In this document: piece by piece, positions 1-8,778 of the stretch
How the letters are laid out: the number at the start of each line of letters is the position of its first letter
Position numbering within the stretch: position 1 is the first letter of the stretch
Assembly (NCBI GenBank): GCA_965276785.1
Contig: OZ255629.1
Coordinates: 806,001 to 870,000, forward strand
Direction of reading: 5' to 3'
Source: LMUY01 sp965276785
GTDB taxonomy: Bacteria > Pseudomonadota > Alphaproteobacteria > Acetobacterales > Acetobacteraceae
Length of the DNA: 64,000 nt
Translations under genes and position numbers: made by a program
Notes under the pieces: model-generated
The model's database searches: none
Told to the model about the DNA's origin: nothing
What the model saw: only the letters and a program-made list of their open reading frames with translations

Positions 1-949
1 TTCCCGTGTCGCGGGCCTGCCGCTCCAGCAGCGCCAGCTTGGCATCGACGCTGTCCCGGTCGGGCGGGTCGTCCACCACCATGGTCATGCCGACCGCGGC
101 GCCTGCAACGGGAACGCCGGGACGCGGGTCCACATACAGGAGGCCGCGAGAGGCAAGCTGATCGCGCACCTGTCTCCACGCGCTGGTGGCGGCGGCGTAG
201 CGCTCGCCCAACAGCCCGTCGGACCCACCGGTGACGCCCACCTCGCCCTGGATGCGGGACAGCGCCCATTCCAGGTTGCGATCGTTGTCGGCCGGGTCGG
301 CCCCAGTGAGCAAGGCGCGTGGTCCGGAGTCGTTCAGCGGATAGCCCTGGCTTTCCATCGGCAGGGTGACAAGGAACTCGTGGCCAGTGGCGCGCGCGGC
401 GGCGGCGATGCCGGTGCGGTCATGCGTGTAGGGCGAAATGCCGACGGTGATCGCAGGGGGCAAGGAGTCGAGCGCCGCTTTGCTCTCGCTGGCGGACAGG
501 CCGAAGCCCACCACCACCATGGCGATGCGTGGCCGCTTATCCGCCGGGTCGAAAGCGCGGGCGTAGGTGCGCAGGGAGGTGCGCCCGTCGGGGGAGATAC
601 GTGGGAGCTGTGCGCCCGTGAAGTCCGGCGCGGGCTCCAGCAACGCGGGATCGGGTTCGGCGATGCCGGCCGGTGACGTGGCCAAAGCGGCGGCAGCTCG
701 GGCGGCTGCGGCCGGAGCGGCCGCAGCGGCCGGCGTCGCGGGCTGCGGCTCGGGTGCCGGTTTGGCAACCTGGCTCGTCTGGGAACTCCCTGGCGCGCTT
801 GCCGGAGCCGCTTCGCTGGCGTGCGCAGGCTGCGAGGCCAGAGACGCGGGCGGCCCCAGCACCTGCAGAACCGCTGCCAATCCGCCGGCGCCGGCGATCA
901 CCACGATCCAGGCAGCGCCGAGCGCGCGCCAGCCGCTTAACGGCCGCAC
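1..949 (-). CDS. Divergent polysaccharide deacetylase family protein (YibQ-like), C-terminus off the window
   Basis: Reads right to left and continues past position 1, so about 316 codons are visible. A GTG at 949 lies 3 bases after the stop of the upstream protease; no ATG fits better. Residues 1-30 look like a signal anchor (WRALGAAWIVVIAGAGG). An Ala/Pro-rich linker follows to about residue 100. The conserved domain starts near residue 140 with RIAMVVVGFGLS and continues through VGISPY and EFLVTLPME. These match the divergent polysaccharide deacetylase family (YibQ, formerly DUF610), thought to act in the periplasm on envelope glycans. The order EnvC-like, CtpA, YibQ-like is a common proteobacterial arrangement. 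The family call is good; the substrate is unknown. Confidence 0.8.
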   Translation of the reverse strand, partial: MRPLSGWRALGAAWIVVIAGAGGLAAVLQVLGPPASLASQPAHASEAAPASAPGSSQTSQVAKPAPEPQPATPAAAAAPAAAARAAAALATSPAGIAEPDPALLEPAPDFTGAQLPRISPDGRTSLRTYARAFDPADKRPRIAMVVVGFGLSASESKAALDSLPPAITVGISPYTHDRTGIAAAARATGHEFLVTLPMESQGYPLNDSGPRALLTGADPADNDRNLEWALSRIQGEVGVTGGSDGLLGERYAAATSAWRQVRDQLASRGLLYVDPRPGVPVAGAAVGMTMVVDDPPDRDSVDAKLALLERQARDTG

Positions 950-952
950 GAG

Positions 953-2344
953 TCAGCGCTGGGCGTGACGCTGCTGCTGGGCGGCCATGGCACGCACCAG
1001 CACCAAGCCCTGCTGCAGTTGGAAGTCGGTATCGGGCTTGGCCGGGTCGAAGGCGGGCCAGGTTTCCGGCGGCAGTTTGGGGATGGTGGCCGCGGCCGGC
1101 GGCAGATCGGCTCGGGGCGCCGCCCCGGGGTCGGGCGGGGTGCCGCCCTGGTTCTTCAACACGTGGTTGAGGTCGGCCTCGCGCTCCGGGCCGAAATGCG
1201 GCGTCTCGGTGCGGCTCTCCGCCACCGGCACGTCCGGCGTGATGCCGAGGCCCTGGATTGACCGGCCGGAGGGGGTGTAGTAGCGCGCCGTGGTCAGCCG
1301 CATCGCGCCGTTGCCCGGCAGCGGGAACACCGTCTGCACCGAGCCCTTGCCAAAGGTTTTCTCCCCAAGGATCACGGCGCGATGCTGGTCCTGCAGCGCG
1401 CCGGCGACGATCTCGCTGGCCGACGCGCTGCCCTCGTTGGTCAGCACCACGACGGGCAGGCCGTTGGTGATGTCGGCACCGGGCTTGGCGTTCCAGCGTT
1501 GGCTGTCATCCGGGTGGCGCGCGCGGGTGGAGACGATTTCGCCCTGTTGCAGGAAATCGTTCGACACCGCGATCGCCTGATCGAGCAGGCCGCCCGGATT
1601 GTTGCGCAGGTCGAGCACGATGCCATGCAGCCGATCCCCCAGTTGCTGGCGGTATTTGGCGATGGCGTCCCGCATCGCGGAATCGGTCTGCTCGTTGAAT
1701 TGAGTGAGCCGGATGTAGGCGATATCGCCTTCAAGGTGGGATTTCACCACTTGGATGTGGATGATCTCGCGGTTGAGGGTGAGCTGGATCGGTTGATCAA
1801 CGTTCTCACGCTTGATCACCAGATGGATCGCGCTGTTGGGCGGCCCGCGCATCTTGTCCACCGCGTCGTTCAACGACAGGCCCTGCACCGTGGTATTGTC
1901 GATGCTGGTGATCAGGTCGCCTGCCTTGATGCCCGCGCGGGAGGCTGGTGTGTCGTCGATCGGGGAGACCACCTTGATAATGCCGTTGTCCTGGGTCACT
2001 TCCAGGCCCAGCCCGCCGAACTCGCCATGCGTCTGTACCTGCATGTCCCGATACGCTTTGGCATTCATGTACATGCTATGCGGGTCGAGCCCGGTGAGCA
2101 TCCCGTTGATCGCGTTCTCGATCAGGTCCCGGTCGTTGACCGGCTCGACGTATTCCGCCCGCACCTTGTCGAACACGTCGCCAAACAATTCCAGCAACCG
2201 GTAGGTCTCGGTCCGGCTGCTATCCTGCGCCTGCGCACTGCTGACCGCCCACGGACGCGCCCCATGGAACAGACCGGACGCCGGGCCAACCCCCACGCCC
2301 GCCAGGAAAGCGGCGCCTACCAGCAATCCGGACCGGAACTTCAT
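953..2344 (-). CDS. ctpA: S41 family C-terminal processing peptidase (CtpA)
   Basis: A 463-residue periplasmic tail-specific serine protease. It has an N-terminal signal sequence (cleavage plausible after SSAQAQ, about residue 40), a PDZ domain around residues 100-180 (GGLGLEV, AGIKAGDLI) and a catalytic S41 domain. The nucleophile region NEGSASASEI is near residues 303-312 and the catalytic lysine is in FGKGSVQT, near 333. SGRSIQGLGITPDV is typical of the C-terminal processing subgroup. The ATG at 2344 is the obvious start. It lies about 100 bp downstream of the EnvC-like gene and 3 bp before the YibQ-like gene, probably one envelope operon. Confidence 0.93.
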   Translation of the reverse strand: MKFRSGLLVGAAFLAGVGVGPASGLFHGARPWAVSSAQAQDSSRTETYRLLELFGDVFDKVRAEYVEPVNDRDLIENAINGMLTGLDPHSMYMNAKAYRDMQVQTHGEFGGLGLEVTQDNGIIKVVSPIDDTPASRAGIKAGDLITSIDNTTVQGLSLNDAVDKMRGPPNSAIHLVIKRENVDQPIQLTLNREIIHIQVVKSHLEGDIAYIRLTQFNEQTDSAMRDAIAKYRQQLGDRLHGIVLDLRNNPGGLLDQAIAVSNDFLQQGEIVSTRARHPDDSQRWNAKPGADITNGLPVVVLTNEGSASASEIVAGALQDQHRAVILGEKTFGKGSVQTVFPLPGNGAMRLTTARYYTPSGRSIQGLGITPDVPVAESRTETPHFGPEREADLNHVLKNQGGTPPDPGAAPRADLPPAAATIPKLPPETWPAFDPAKPDTDFQLQQGLVLVRAMAAQQQRHAQR

Positions 2345-2445
2345 ACCTTCGCCCCTCTTGGCGCCCGTCCGGCGCAGTTCAGCTCCGCGTCCACAGAACG
2401 CATGTCAGCATCCACACTGCCACATAAGCGTGTTCTCGGCTACCG

Positions 2446-3609
2446 TCACGAGCGCGAGCGTAAATATGGCGCAGGATTAACCGGCGTGCCGTTTTGCCGC
2501 AGCTCGAGATACAGCGATGGCCGTTGTCCGGGGACATGCGGGTCCCAGCTCGGCATCACGCCCACCGGTTCGCCGGCCTCCAGCGTCCGCCCCACCGGTG
2601 CGTCCAGCCGCTCCAAGCCGGCCAGGACGAAATGGTAGCCGCCGCCGCAATCGATGATCATCAACTGGCCGAACGAGCGGAACGGCCCGGCGAACACCAC
2701 CCGGCCGCCGCAAGGGGCCGCCACCCGCGCGGCCGGAGGCGGGCCATAGGAGATGCCGGTAGCGGGCCCGGCGTCGCCGGGTTCACCCCAGGCCTTTATC
2801 ACGGCGCCGGCGACCGGGGCGCCCAGTTGGCCGCGGGCCTCGCCCAGCCCTGGCCCGGCGGGCTGCAGCAGCGCGGCCTGCCGCTGCCGCGCCGCTGCCG
2901 CGAGGCCGTCCTGCCGCTGCCGCTCGGCCGCTGCAGCATCGGCACGGGCCCGCGCTTCCTCCTGCCGCCGAACGATGTCAAGTTGCGTCAGCGCCGCCTT
3001 GAGGGTTGCGGCCTGCGCAGCCTGCGCGGCCGCGTGGCGGGCTGCCAGACTGCCCGCGTCCTCCGGCTGGCGGATGGCGGCCAATTGCTGGTCAAGACCA
3101 GCCGCCTGCTCGGCCTGCGCCGATTGGGCGGCGGCCAGCCGGCCGTCCTGAGCCGCCATCGCCTCGCCTAGCCGCGCCACCTCGGTTTGCTCGGCACGCA
3201 GGCCTTCAGCCTCGGTCTCCAACTGGTGCGCCAGGCCTTTCAGGACCAGCAAGCCGGTCAGCGCCGCCTGCGGGTCGCCGCGGGTGGCGAGCAATGTCTC
3301 CGCCGGGTAAAGCGAGAGCCGTTCCATCAGCGGCAACATTGGCTGCAGCGCCTTGGCATGGGCCTGTAGCTGCGCTTCGGCATCGGCCCGGCGCCGCGCC
3401 AGCGCTTCCGTTGCCGCGGCAGCGTCGGCGGTTGCGTTCTCCAAGGTGCGCAAGGAGGCCGTTGCGGCAATCCGCCCATCCGCTCGACCAGCCAACTGCG
3501 CCGGCCGGTCTGGCGCATCGGGTTGCGGCGTCGTTTGCCCGGCGGCCATAAGGAGCAGGCAAAGCACCAAGCCGACCGCGAGCCAGGTCGCGGGCGGCGG
3601 GACTGTCAT
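2446..3609 (-). CDS. EnvC-like murein hydrolase activator (degenerate M23/LytM domain)
   Basis: About 387 residues. The ATG at 3609 overlaps the preceding stop as ATGA, which decides the start over a longer frame. An N-terminal hydrophobic segment (LAVGLVLCLLLMAAG) is followed by a long Ala/Gln/Glu-rich coiled coil to about residue 240, then a LytM fold with VVFAGPFRSFGQLMI and LYLELRQNGTPVNP. The metal-binding HxH of active M23 peptidases is replaced by LYLEL and no HxxxD is visible. It should therefore be catalytically dead, like EnvC, which activates amidases during septum splitting. Gene order with ctpA and the YibQ-like gene fits this role. Confidence 0.82.
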   Translation of the reverse strand: MTVPPPATWLAVGLVLCLLLMAAGQTTPQPDAPDRPAQLAGRADGRIAATASLRTLENATADAAAATEALARRRADAEAQLQAHAKALQPMLPLMERLSLYPAETLLATRGDPQAALTGLLVLKGLAHQLETEAEGLRAEQTEVARLGEAMAAQDGRLAAAQSAQAEQAAGLDQQLAAIRQPEDAGSLAARHAAAQAAQAATLKAALTQLDIVRRQEEARARADAAAAERQRQDGLAAAARQRQAALLQPAGPGLGEARGQLGAPVAGAVIKAWGEPGDAGPATGISYGPPPAARVAAPCGGRVVFAGPFRSFGQLMIIDCGGGYHFVLAGLERLDAPVGRTLEAGEPVGVMPSWDPHVPGQRPSLYLELRQNGTPVNPAPYLRSRS

Positions 3610-4556
3610 CACATCACGCGGATCGGCGCACCATCCAGCCACGCGAGCAGGTTCTCCACCGTGTCGTTGAAGAATATCTCATAAGTATCTGACGTAACAA
3701 AGCCCACATGCGGCGTCGCTAAAACGTTGGGCAGCGTGCGGAACGGATGCGTGGGCGGCAGCGGCTCGGTGTCGAACACGTCCAGCGCGGCACCGCCGAT
3801 CCTGCGGTGTTGCAGCACGGAAATAAGCGCCGCCTCGTTCACCAACGGCCCGCGCGACGTGTTCACCAGCCAGGCCTGCGGCTGCATCAGCGCCAGGTCA
3901 GCCGCCCCCACGATGCCGCGGGTGCGCTCGGAGAGCACCAGGTGCAAGGTCACGACATCGGCCCGGCGCAGCAGCGTCTCCTTGTCGACCCAGCGGGCAC
4001 CGGCCGCCTGAGCCTTCTCCGCGGTCAGGTTCTGGCTCCAGGCCAGCACCTCCATGCCAAAGGCGCCCGCCACCGCGGCCATCCGTCGGCCAATGCTTCC
4101 CAGCCCCATGATGCCCAGGGTGCTGCCATAAAGGTCGCGGCCGACCGCCACCTGCCAGCCGCCGCTGCGCAACGACGCGGTCTCGGCGGGGATTTGGCGG
4201 GCGGCGGCCAGGATCAGCGCCCAGGTGAGTTCCATCGCGCCATGGGCGGTGTAGCCGGTGCTGCAAACCGTGATGCCGCACTGCTTGGCCGCGTCGAGGT
4301 CGATAGCGACGTTGCGAGGGGCGGTGGAGCCGATGAACTTCAGCCGCGGCAGCCGGCGGAGGATGCTGCCGGGCAGGGGCGTGCGCTCGCGCATCACGCA
4401 GACGGCATCGAACGGCTCGAGCCGCCGCACCAGAGCGTCCGCATCGCCCTCGTGGTCCTGAAACACCGTCACCTCGGCGCGGGCTTGCACGGCGGACCAG
4501 TCGGCAGAACTCAGCGCGACACCCTGGTAGTCATCCAGCACAGCAATCTTGGTCAT
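3609..4556 (-). CDS. D-2-hydroxyacid dehydrogenase family protein
   Basis: 315 residues from the ATG at 4556, chosen because a GGGGAGG ribosome site lies just upstream and the protein then begins MTKIAVLDDYQG. The NAD-binding Rossmann motif is GLGSIG. The catalytic triad of the family is visible: Arg in NTSRGPLVN, Glu in DVFDTEPL and His in TPHVGF. Such enzymes reduce 2-keto acids to D-2-hydroxy acids with NAD(P)H, or the reverse; the substrate (phosphoglycerate, glyoxylate or other) cannot be told from sequence. It is translationally coupled to the EnvC-like gene, a position where a phosphoglycerate mutase is more usual in related clusters. Confidence 0.85.
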   Translation of the reverse strand: MTKIAVLDDYQGVALSSADWSAVQARAEVTVFQDHEGDADALVRRLEPFDAVCVMRERTPLPGSILRRLPRLKFIGSTAPRNVAIDLDAAKQCGITVCSTGYTAHGAMELTWALILAAARQIPAETASLRSGGWQVAVGRDLYGSTLGIMGLGSIGRRMAAVAGAFGMEVLAWSQNLTAEKAQAAGARWVDKETLLRRADVVTLHLVLSERTRGIVGAADLALMQPQAWLVNTSRGPLVNEAALISVLQHRRIGGAALDVFDTEPLPPTHPFRTLPNVLATPHVGFVTSDTYEIFFNDTVENLLAWLDGAPIRVM

Positions 4557-4678
4557 CTCGGCCTCCCCACTTCCGGCAGCCAACGCTAGGGCGATGCTGT
4601 CGGTCCGCGGCATTCAGGGTTTCTTTACCCGGCGCGCGTCATATGGCCGGGCAACCTTGCCGGAGTGCTTCGAGCTTG

Positions 4679-5224
4679 ATGGCGTTCATCTCCAACTTCG
4701 CCGATCAGGCCGTCGTGCTGCCACTCGCCGTGGTGGCGGCATTCGGGCTACTGCTGGCGCGGTGGTGGCGCGGCTTGCTGGCCTGGAGCGTTTGCGTGGG
4801 AGCCGTGCTGGGCACCATGCTGGTGCTGAAAATCGCCGGCCTAGAACTGTCGCTGTATCTCGGCTGGGCCGCCGCGCTCAGCCCGAGCGGTCACGTTGCC
4901 GCCGGCTGCGTCGTTTATGGCGGCTTGGCGGTGCTGTTGCTGCGCGGGCGGGCGCCGCCTCTGCTCGTTGCGTCGATGCCGATCCTGGTGGTGACGGTGA
5001 TCGGGTTCAGCCGGCTTCGGCTTGGCGCACATACGCCGCTGGAAGTGGTCGTGGGCGCGGTCGTGGGGCTGCTTGGCGCCGGGTCGCTGGCCTGGCTGGC
5101 TGGCCCACGCCCGGTGATCAACGCCTGGCCTCTGGTCGCGGCGCTCTCAGGCACCGTGCTGGCGTTCTACGGCCTGCATATCCCGGCGGAGCAGGCGATT
5201 CACCAGGTGTTCTGGGTACGCTGA
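4679..5224 (+). CDS. PAP2-superfamily integral membrane protein
   Basis: About 181 residues if started at the ATG at 4679; an earlier ATG at 4643 adds a short non-hydrophobic leader. Five or six hydrophobic segments are visible. PAP2 phosphatase motif 2 (SPSGH) and motif 3 (SRLRLGAHTPLE) are present. The first motif, KxxxxxxRP, is not recognisable: LKIAGLELS holds the lysine but lacks RP. Family members dephosphorylate lipid pyrophosphates or phosphatidate at the membrane. Since motif 1 appears weak, activity is uncertain. It is convergent with the molbindin gene, 4 bp apart. Confidence 0.7.
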   Translation: MAFISNFADQAVVLPLAVVAAFGLLLARWWRGLLAWSVCVGAVLGTMLVLKIAGLELSLYLGWAAALSPSGHVAAGCVVYGGLAVLLLRGRAPPLLVASMPILVVTVIGFSRLRLGAHTPLEVVVGAVVGLLGAGSLAWLAGPRPVINAWPLVAALSGTVLAFYGLHIPAEQAIHQVFWVR

Positions 5225-5228
5225 CCCG

Positions 5229-5435
5229 CTATTTGGCGATCATCACGTCAGAGGCCTTGATCACCGCCATCGCCTCGTCGCCCACCTGGAGGGCCAAATC
5301 GTCGATCGCCTCGTTGGTGATGGAGGCGTGCACGGTGGTGCCGTTGCCAATATCGATATGGACGTGCCCGGTGGTTTGGCCCTTGGTCACGGCGGTAATG
5401 CGGCCCTTGATCTGGTTGCGGGCGCTGATCTTCAT
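5229..5435 (-). CDS. Molbindin-type TOBE domain protein (molybdate/tungstate binding)
   Basis: A 68-residue single TOBE/Mop domain, the usual molbindin size. It begins MKISARNQIKGRI from the ATG at 5435, with GGAG about 9 bases upstream. GHVHIDIGNG, ASITNEA and VIKASDVMIA are typical of Mop proteins, which assemble into hexamers and bind molybdate or tungstate in the cytoplasm for storage or homeostasis. No molybdate transport or cofactor gene is adjacent, so it appears to stand alone. Confidence 0.88.
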   Translation of the reverse strand: MKISARNQIKGRITAVTKGQTTGHVHIDIGNGTTVHASITNEAIDDLALQVGDEAMAVIKASDVMIAK

Positions 5436-5553
5436 GAGGGCAAGCTCCATTCTGCTGGCAAGACAACGTAGTGAATGCGCCCGCTCCGGTCGAGCCAGGG
5501 GTTGCGCCACACCGTGCGCAAGTCTACCAGACGCTTGGTCTGTCTGCCCCGGC

Positions 5554-5628
<75 letters not shown>

Positions 5629-5639
5629 TGCAGGTGGCC

Positions 5640-6821
5640 ATGGACGATAACGGACCACCCACCGCGCCCAGACGCGTGCTGGTGGTTAACCGCGTGGGTT
5701 ACCTGGGCGGCGTCGAACGCATCATCCTCACACTGGCGGACTCGCTCGATGCGTTTGGCTGGCATCCCGTGCTGGCTTGCCCAGGCGGCGGTCCCCTGGC
5801 GCAGGCGGCGGAGGCGCAGGGCACGACCATCGCTCCGTGCGCGTTCAACCGTATGCGCATCACGCCCAATCCGCTGGTGCTGGCGCGGTATCCCCGGGCG
5901 ATGAAGCAGGGCGCGGCCGATATCCTGCGGCAATGCCGTCTGCACCGGCCGGACCTGATCCATGTGCATCATCCGGTGACCGCGCTGTATGCATTGGCCG
6001 CCGCGCGGCGCCTGCGCATCCCTATCGTGCTGCACATCCATGAGACCCTGCCGGCCAAGCGGCTCTATGCGCTGGCGCTGCGAGCCGTGCTGCCCCGGGT
6101 CGCTAACGTGCTCTGCGTTTCCAACGCGGCGCTGGAATTAGCACTCGCCATGGGGGCGGACCCGATGAAGGCTTGTGTGGTGTATAACGGGGTGGACGAG
6201 CGTTTCCTGCACGCCGCCAGTCCGGCTGTTCCGCCGCTCGTGCAAGCCGCAGGGCCAGGGCCGCATGTGGGTGTGTTCGGCGTGCTGGAGCCGCGCAAGG
6301 CGCAGCACGTTTTGCTGCAGGCGGCCGCCTGCATCGCGGCTGAGTTCCCCACCGCGCATTTCTGGCTGGTCGGCCCGGCGGCGCAAAAGGACAAGCAGGC
6401 CTATGCCGATCGCCTCGCCGCGATGGCGGCCGCCGAGCCTCTCCAAGGCCGCGTCACCTTGGCCGGGTTCCAGCGCGACATGATCGGCTGGCTGTCGGCG
6501 ATGGACCTGGTGGTGCAGCCCTCGGTCGCGTACGAATCCTTCGGCATGTCGCTCGCCGAAGCGTTGACGCTTGGGCGGCCGGTGATCGCAGCGCGGACGG
6601 GCGGCATGCCGGAGGTGGTGCTGGACGGAGCGACAGGGCTGATCGTGCCGCCCGGAGATCCCGCCGGTTTGGCTGAAGCGCTGGCGGCGCTGTTGCGCTC
6701 GCCGGAGCGGCGGCTTGCCTTCGGTGCGCGAGGCGCCGCCGATGCGCGCGCGCGGTTCTCCCCCGATGTCTTCCGCCGCAATGTCACCCGAGCCTATGGC
6801 GCGGTGATGACCGCTTCGTAA
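5640..6821 (+). CDS. Glycosyltransferase family 4 (GT-B fold)
   Basis: About 393 residues from the ATG at 5640 (another ATG at 5628 overlaps the tRNA 3' end). The N-terminal acceptor domain begins RRVLVVNRVGYLGGVERI. The C-terminal GT1/GT4 donor domain holds GVFGVLEPRKAQHVLLQA, PSVAYESFGMSLAEAL and GGMPEVVLDG. The EX7E-type region (ESFGMSLAE) marks a retaining GT4 enzyme using a nucleotide sugar, probably in surface polysaccharide synthesis. It lies alone on the plus strand, 2 kb from the main polysaccharide locus. Confidence 0.85.
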   Translation: MDDNGPPTAPRRVLVVNRVGYLGGVERIILTLADSLDAFGWHPVLACPGGGPLAQAAEAQGTTIAPCAFNRMRITPNPLVLARYPRAMKQGAADILRQCRLHRPDLIHVHHPVTALYALAAARRLRIPIVLHIHETLPAKRLYALALRAVLPRVANVLCVSNAALELALAMGADPMKACVVYNGVDERFLHAASPAVPPLVQAAGPGPHVGVFGVLEPRKAQHVLLQAAACIAAEFPTAHFWLVGPAAQKDKQAYADRLAAMAAAEPLQGRVTLAGFQRDMIGWLSAMDLVVQPSVAYESFGMSLAEALTLGRPVIAARTGGMPEVVLDGATGLIVPPGDPAGLAEALAALLRSPERRLAFGARGAADARARFSPDVFRRNVTRAYGAVMTAS

Positions 6822-6838
6822 CTTCGTAGCTCCGAGGA

Positions 6839-7243
6839 TCAGTCGGCCAAACTCCCGGGCAGGTCACCCAGATCGCCAATCCAAGGCAGTGCCGACTGAC
6901 ACCAAATCTGTCGCTTTGGCGCAAGCTGCTCTCGTTGGCGGATGCTTCCCCATCGTATCCCCCACTCCGCGGCATCGGCACCCTCGCCGGTGGTGAACAG
7001 CGGAGAGCCGCAGTCAGGACAAAAATACTGCAAGCGCTTTCGCCCGTTGTCACCGGTCTTGGTGTAAATCTTTGGCGCATTGCCTGTGAGAACAACGCTG
7101 TCGCGAGACGTGACGAGTGTCACTCGGTAGGGAGAGCCGGTTAGCATTTGGCAGTCGGTGCAGTGACAGACTGATACCTGGCTTGGATCGATGTCGGCTT
7201 TGTAGGTGACGTGACCACAGTGGCACTGTCCGTCGACTTTCAT
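6839..7243 (-). CDS. GFA (CENP-V/glutathione-dependent formaldehyde-activating) family protein
   Basis: 134 residues. The zinc-binding cysteines of the GFA fold are visible: CHCG near residues 7-9, VCHCTDCQ near 25-32 and CPDCG near 75-79. RVTLVTSRDSVVL and WGIRWGSI fit the family. These small proteins bind two zinc ions; the founding member condenses formaldehyde with glutathione, but most members have no assigned reaction. The formaldehyde dehydrogenase gene at 46-47 kb is too distant to imply a shared operon. Confidence 0.82.
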   Translation of the reverse strand: MKVDGQCHCGHVTYKADIDPSQVSVCHCTDCQMLTGSPYRVTLVTSRDSVVLTGNAPKIYTKTGDNGRKRLQYFCPDCGSPLFTTGEGADAAEWGIRWGSIRQREQLAPKRQIWCQSALPWIGDLGDLPGSLAD

Positions 7244-7703
7244 CTCGCGCCTCCTACACTGCGCTCGCGCCTACGAGGCGGTCACCTCAGCAAATCTGTG
7301 CCGCGAATGCCATACCGTATGAGCCTGCGTGGGATGCGCGGAGTTCCATAGGCGCGAACTTAAGACTGGAAGCGACGCGGCCGCTTGCGTTTTTCGATGC
7401 GGTCTTGAACCCCTTTGTCCTCGCTGGGCTGCAGCAAGGCGGAGCTCTTTATACGACGCATCTGCAATCCACCGCGGCGCCACGCGTGCCAGGCGGCGCT
7501 CGCACAGTCGCGCGCGCCAATCCCGCCGTTGCGTCCGCATCAGTATCAACCATCGGCCGAATTCCGGCCTGTCATACCCGACCTCATTCGTTTCTCGTCG
7601 GCCGATCTGCCCGGCGAACCGAATGCCTCGCCGTTGTGCCTTCGGACAAACTGTCGTAGCAACAATCAACCCGGGCGCGGCGTCAGCGTGGAAGCGGGAC
7701 CGA
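7244..7703. other. Gap without a recognisable gene
   Basis: About 460 bases between the divergent GFA and phosphotransferase genes. A plus-strand frame runs through from 7329 into the downstream gene, but its 125 translated residues are Arg/Ser/Cys-rich with no family resemblance, and I treat it as an untranslated extension. No tRNA, terminator or repeat is evident. It probably carries both promoters. Confidence 0.45.
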
Positions 7704-8768
7704 GTGCCAATAAACGAGCAACTGGCCACACTCGATCGCGAGCGGCTGGAGTCAGTGTTGCGACGCGAAAGTCTGCTTGGCGGCGCAACGGTGCGTGATC
7801 TCATTGTGGACAGCGCCCGACTGACGGTGCTGTCGCGAATCGTGCGGCTGCCAGTCGAATACGAGGGCGAGACTCAAGGAGCGCCGAAGCGGTTCGTGCT
7901 CAAAACCGGCCATCCCGATCGATTGGCGGTCGGCTGGAATGCGGCGCAGCAGCAGATAACGTACTACACCGAGATTGCTGGCGCCGCGTCGGGGCGTTTC
8001 GCGCCGCGCTGTTTCGATGCGTTTGCGGACTTTGGAACGAAAGCGTGGCATCTGCTGCTAGAGGATCTCAGCGAAACGCATGAGGTGCCCGGTGCTTGGC
8101 CGCTGCCATTGTCGCTTTCTGAGTGCGAACGTATCGTTGCCGCCCATGCGCGGCGGCAGGCGTCTTGCTGGGACGCACCGATCCTCAACCGCTTCGCCCC
8201 GAGCATGCGATGGCATGACGCGACGGCGGTGCGGGCCTATCAGGAACGACTCGGCGTGCAGGTCGCAAAATTCGCAAAACGGCTGGGCGACACCTTACCG
8301 TCGGAGCGACGGGACCTGTTTGCACGCCTGATCGAGGCGGCGCCACGTTTGTTCGCGCGCTATGACACCCGCTGCGATCTGACGATTGTGCAAGGCGACG
8401 CGCATGTCTGGAACTGCTTTCTTCCGCATGATGGCGGCGCCGATGTGCGCTTCTTTGATTGGGACAGTTGGCGTGTGGATGTCGGCGCCGCCGACCTCGC
8501 GTATATGATGGCGGTGCACTGGTATCCGGACCGGCGCCGCCGCTTCGAGCCGCATCTGCTCGACCACTATCACGCCGCGCTGCTGGGGGCAGGGGTACGC
8601 GGGTATGAGCGGGCCTCGCTGGACGCGGATTACCGTTTCGCGACGCTGTGGATGGTCACCTGGCCAGTCTGGCAGGAAGCCTATGGCGTGCCACCTGTGT
8701 ATTGGTGGAACAATCTTGAACGGGTGTGGCTGGCAGTCGACGATCTCGGCTGTCGCGATCTGTTGTAA
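7704..8768 (+). CDS. Phosphotransferase family protein (APH/choline-kinase-like fold)
   Basis: About 354 residues from a GTG at 7704, preceded by a purine-rich GAAGCGGGA; the upstream part of the frame lacks domain character. Family motifs are a nucleotide-binding lysine in RFVLKTG, the catalytic loop VQGDAHVWN (Brenner-type HGDxHxxN, with Q for H) and metal-binding FFDWDSW. This kinase-like fold covers aminoglycoside, homoserine, ecdysteroid and acyl-CoA-linked kinases, so the substrate cannot be named. No resistance context is visible. Confidence 0.72.
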   Translation: MPINEQLATLDRERLESVLRRESLLGGATVRDLIVDSARLTVLSRIVRLPVEYEGETQGAPKRFVLKTGHPDRLAVGWNAAQQQITYYTEIAGAASGRFAPRCFDAFADFGTKAWHLLLEDLSETHEVPGAWPLPLSLSECERIVAAHARRQASCWDAPILNRFAPSMRWHDATAVRAYQERLGVQVAKFAKRLGDTLPSERRDLFARLIEAAPRLFARYDTRCDLTIVQGDAHVWNCFLPHDGGADVRFFDWDSWRVDVGAADLAYMMAVHWYPDRRRRFEPHLLDHYHAALLGAGVRGYERASLDADYRFATLWMVTWPVWQEAYGVPPVYWWNNLERVWLAVDDLGCRDLL

Positions 8769-8778
8769 ACAGTTGGCC

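Noticed and set aside
1382..2638. 418-codon plus-strand frame over ctpA
   Set aside because: It is the mirror of a well-conserved protease and crosses its start; no motifs of its own.
7329..7703. 125-codon N-terminal extension of the phosphotransferase frame
   Set aside because: Composition unlike the domain, and a purine-rich ribosome site supports the GTG at 7704.
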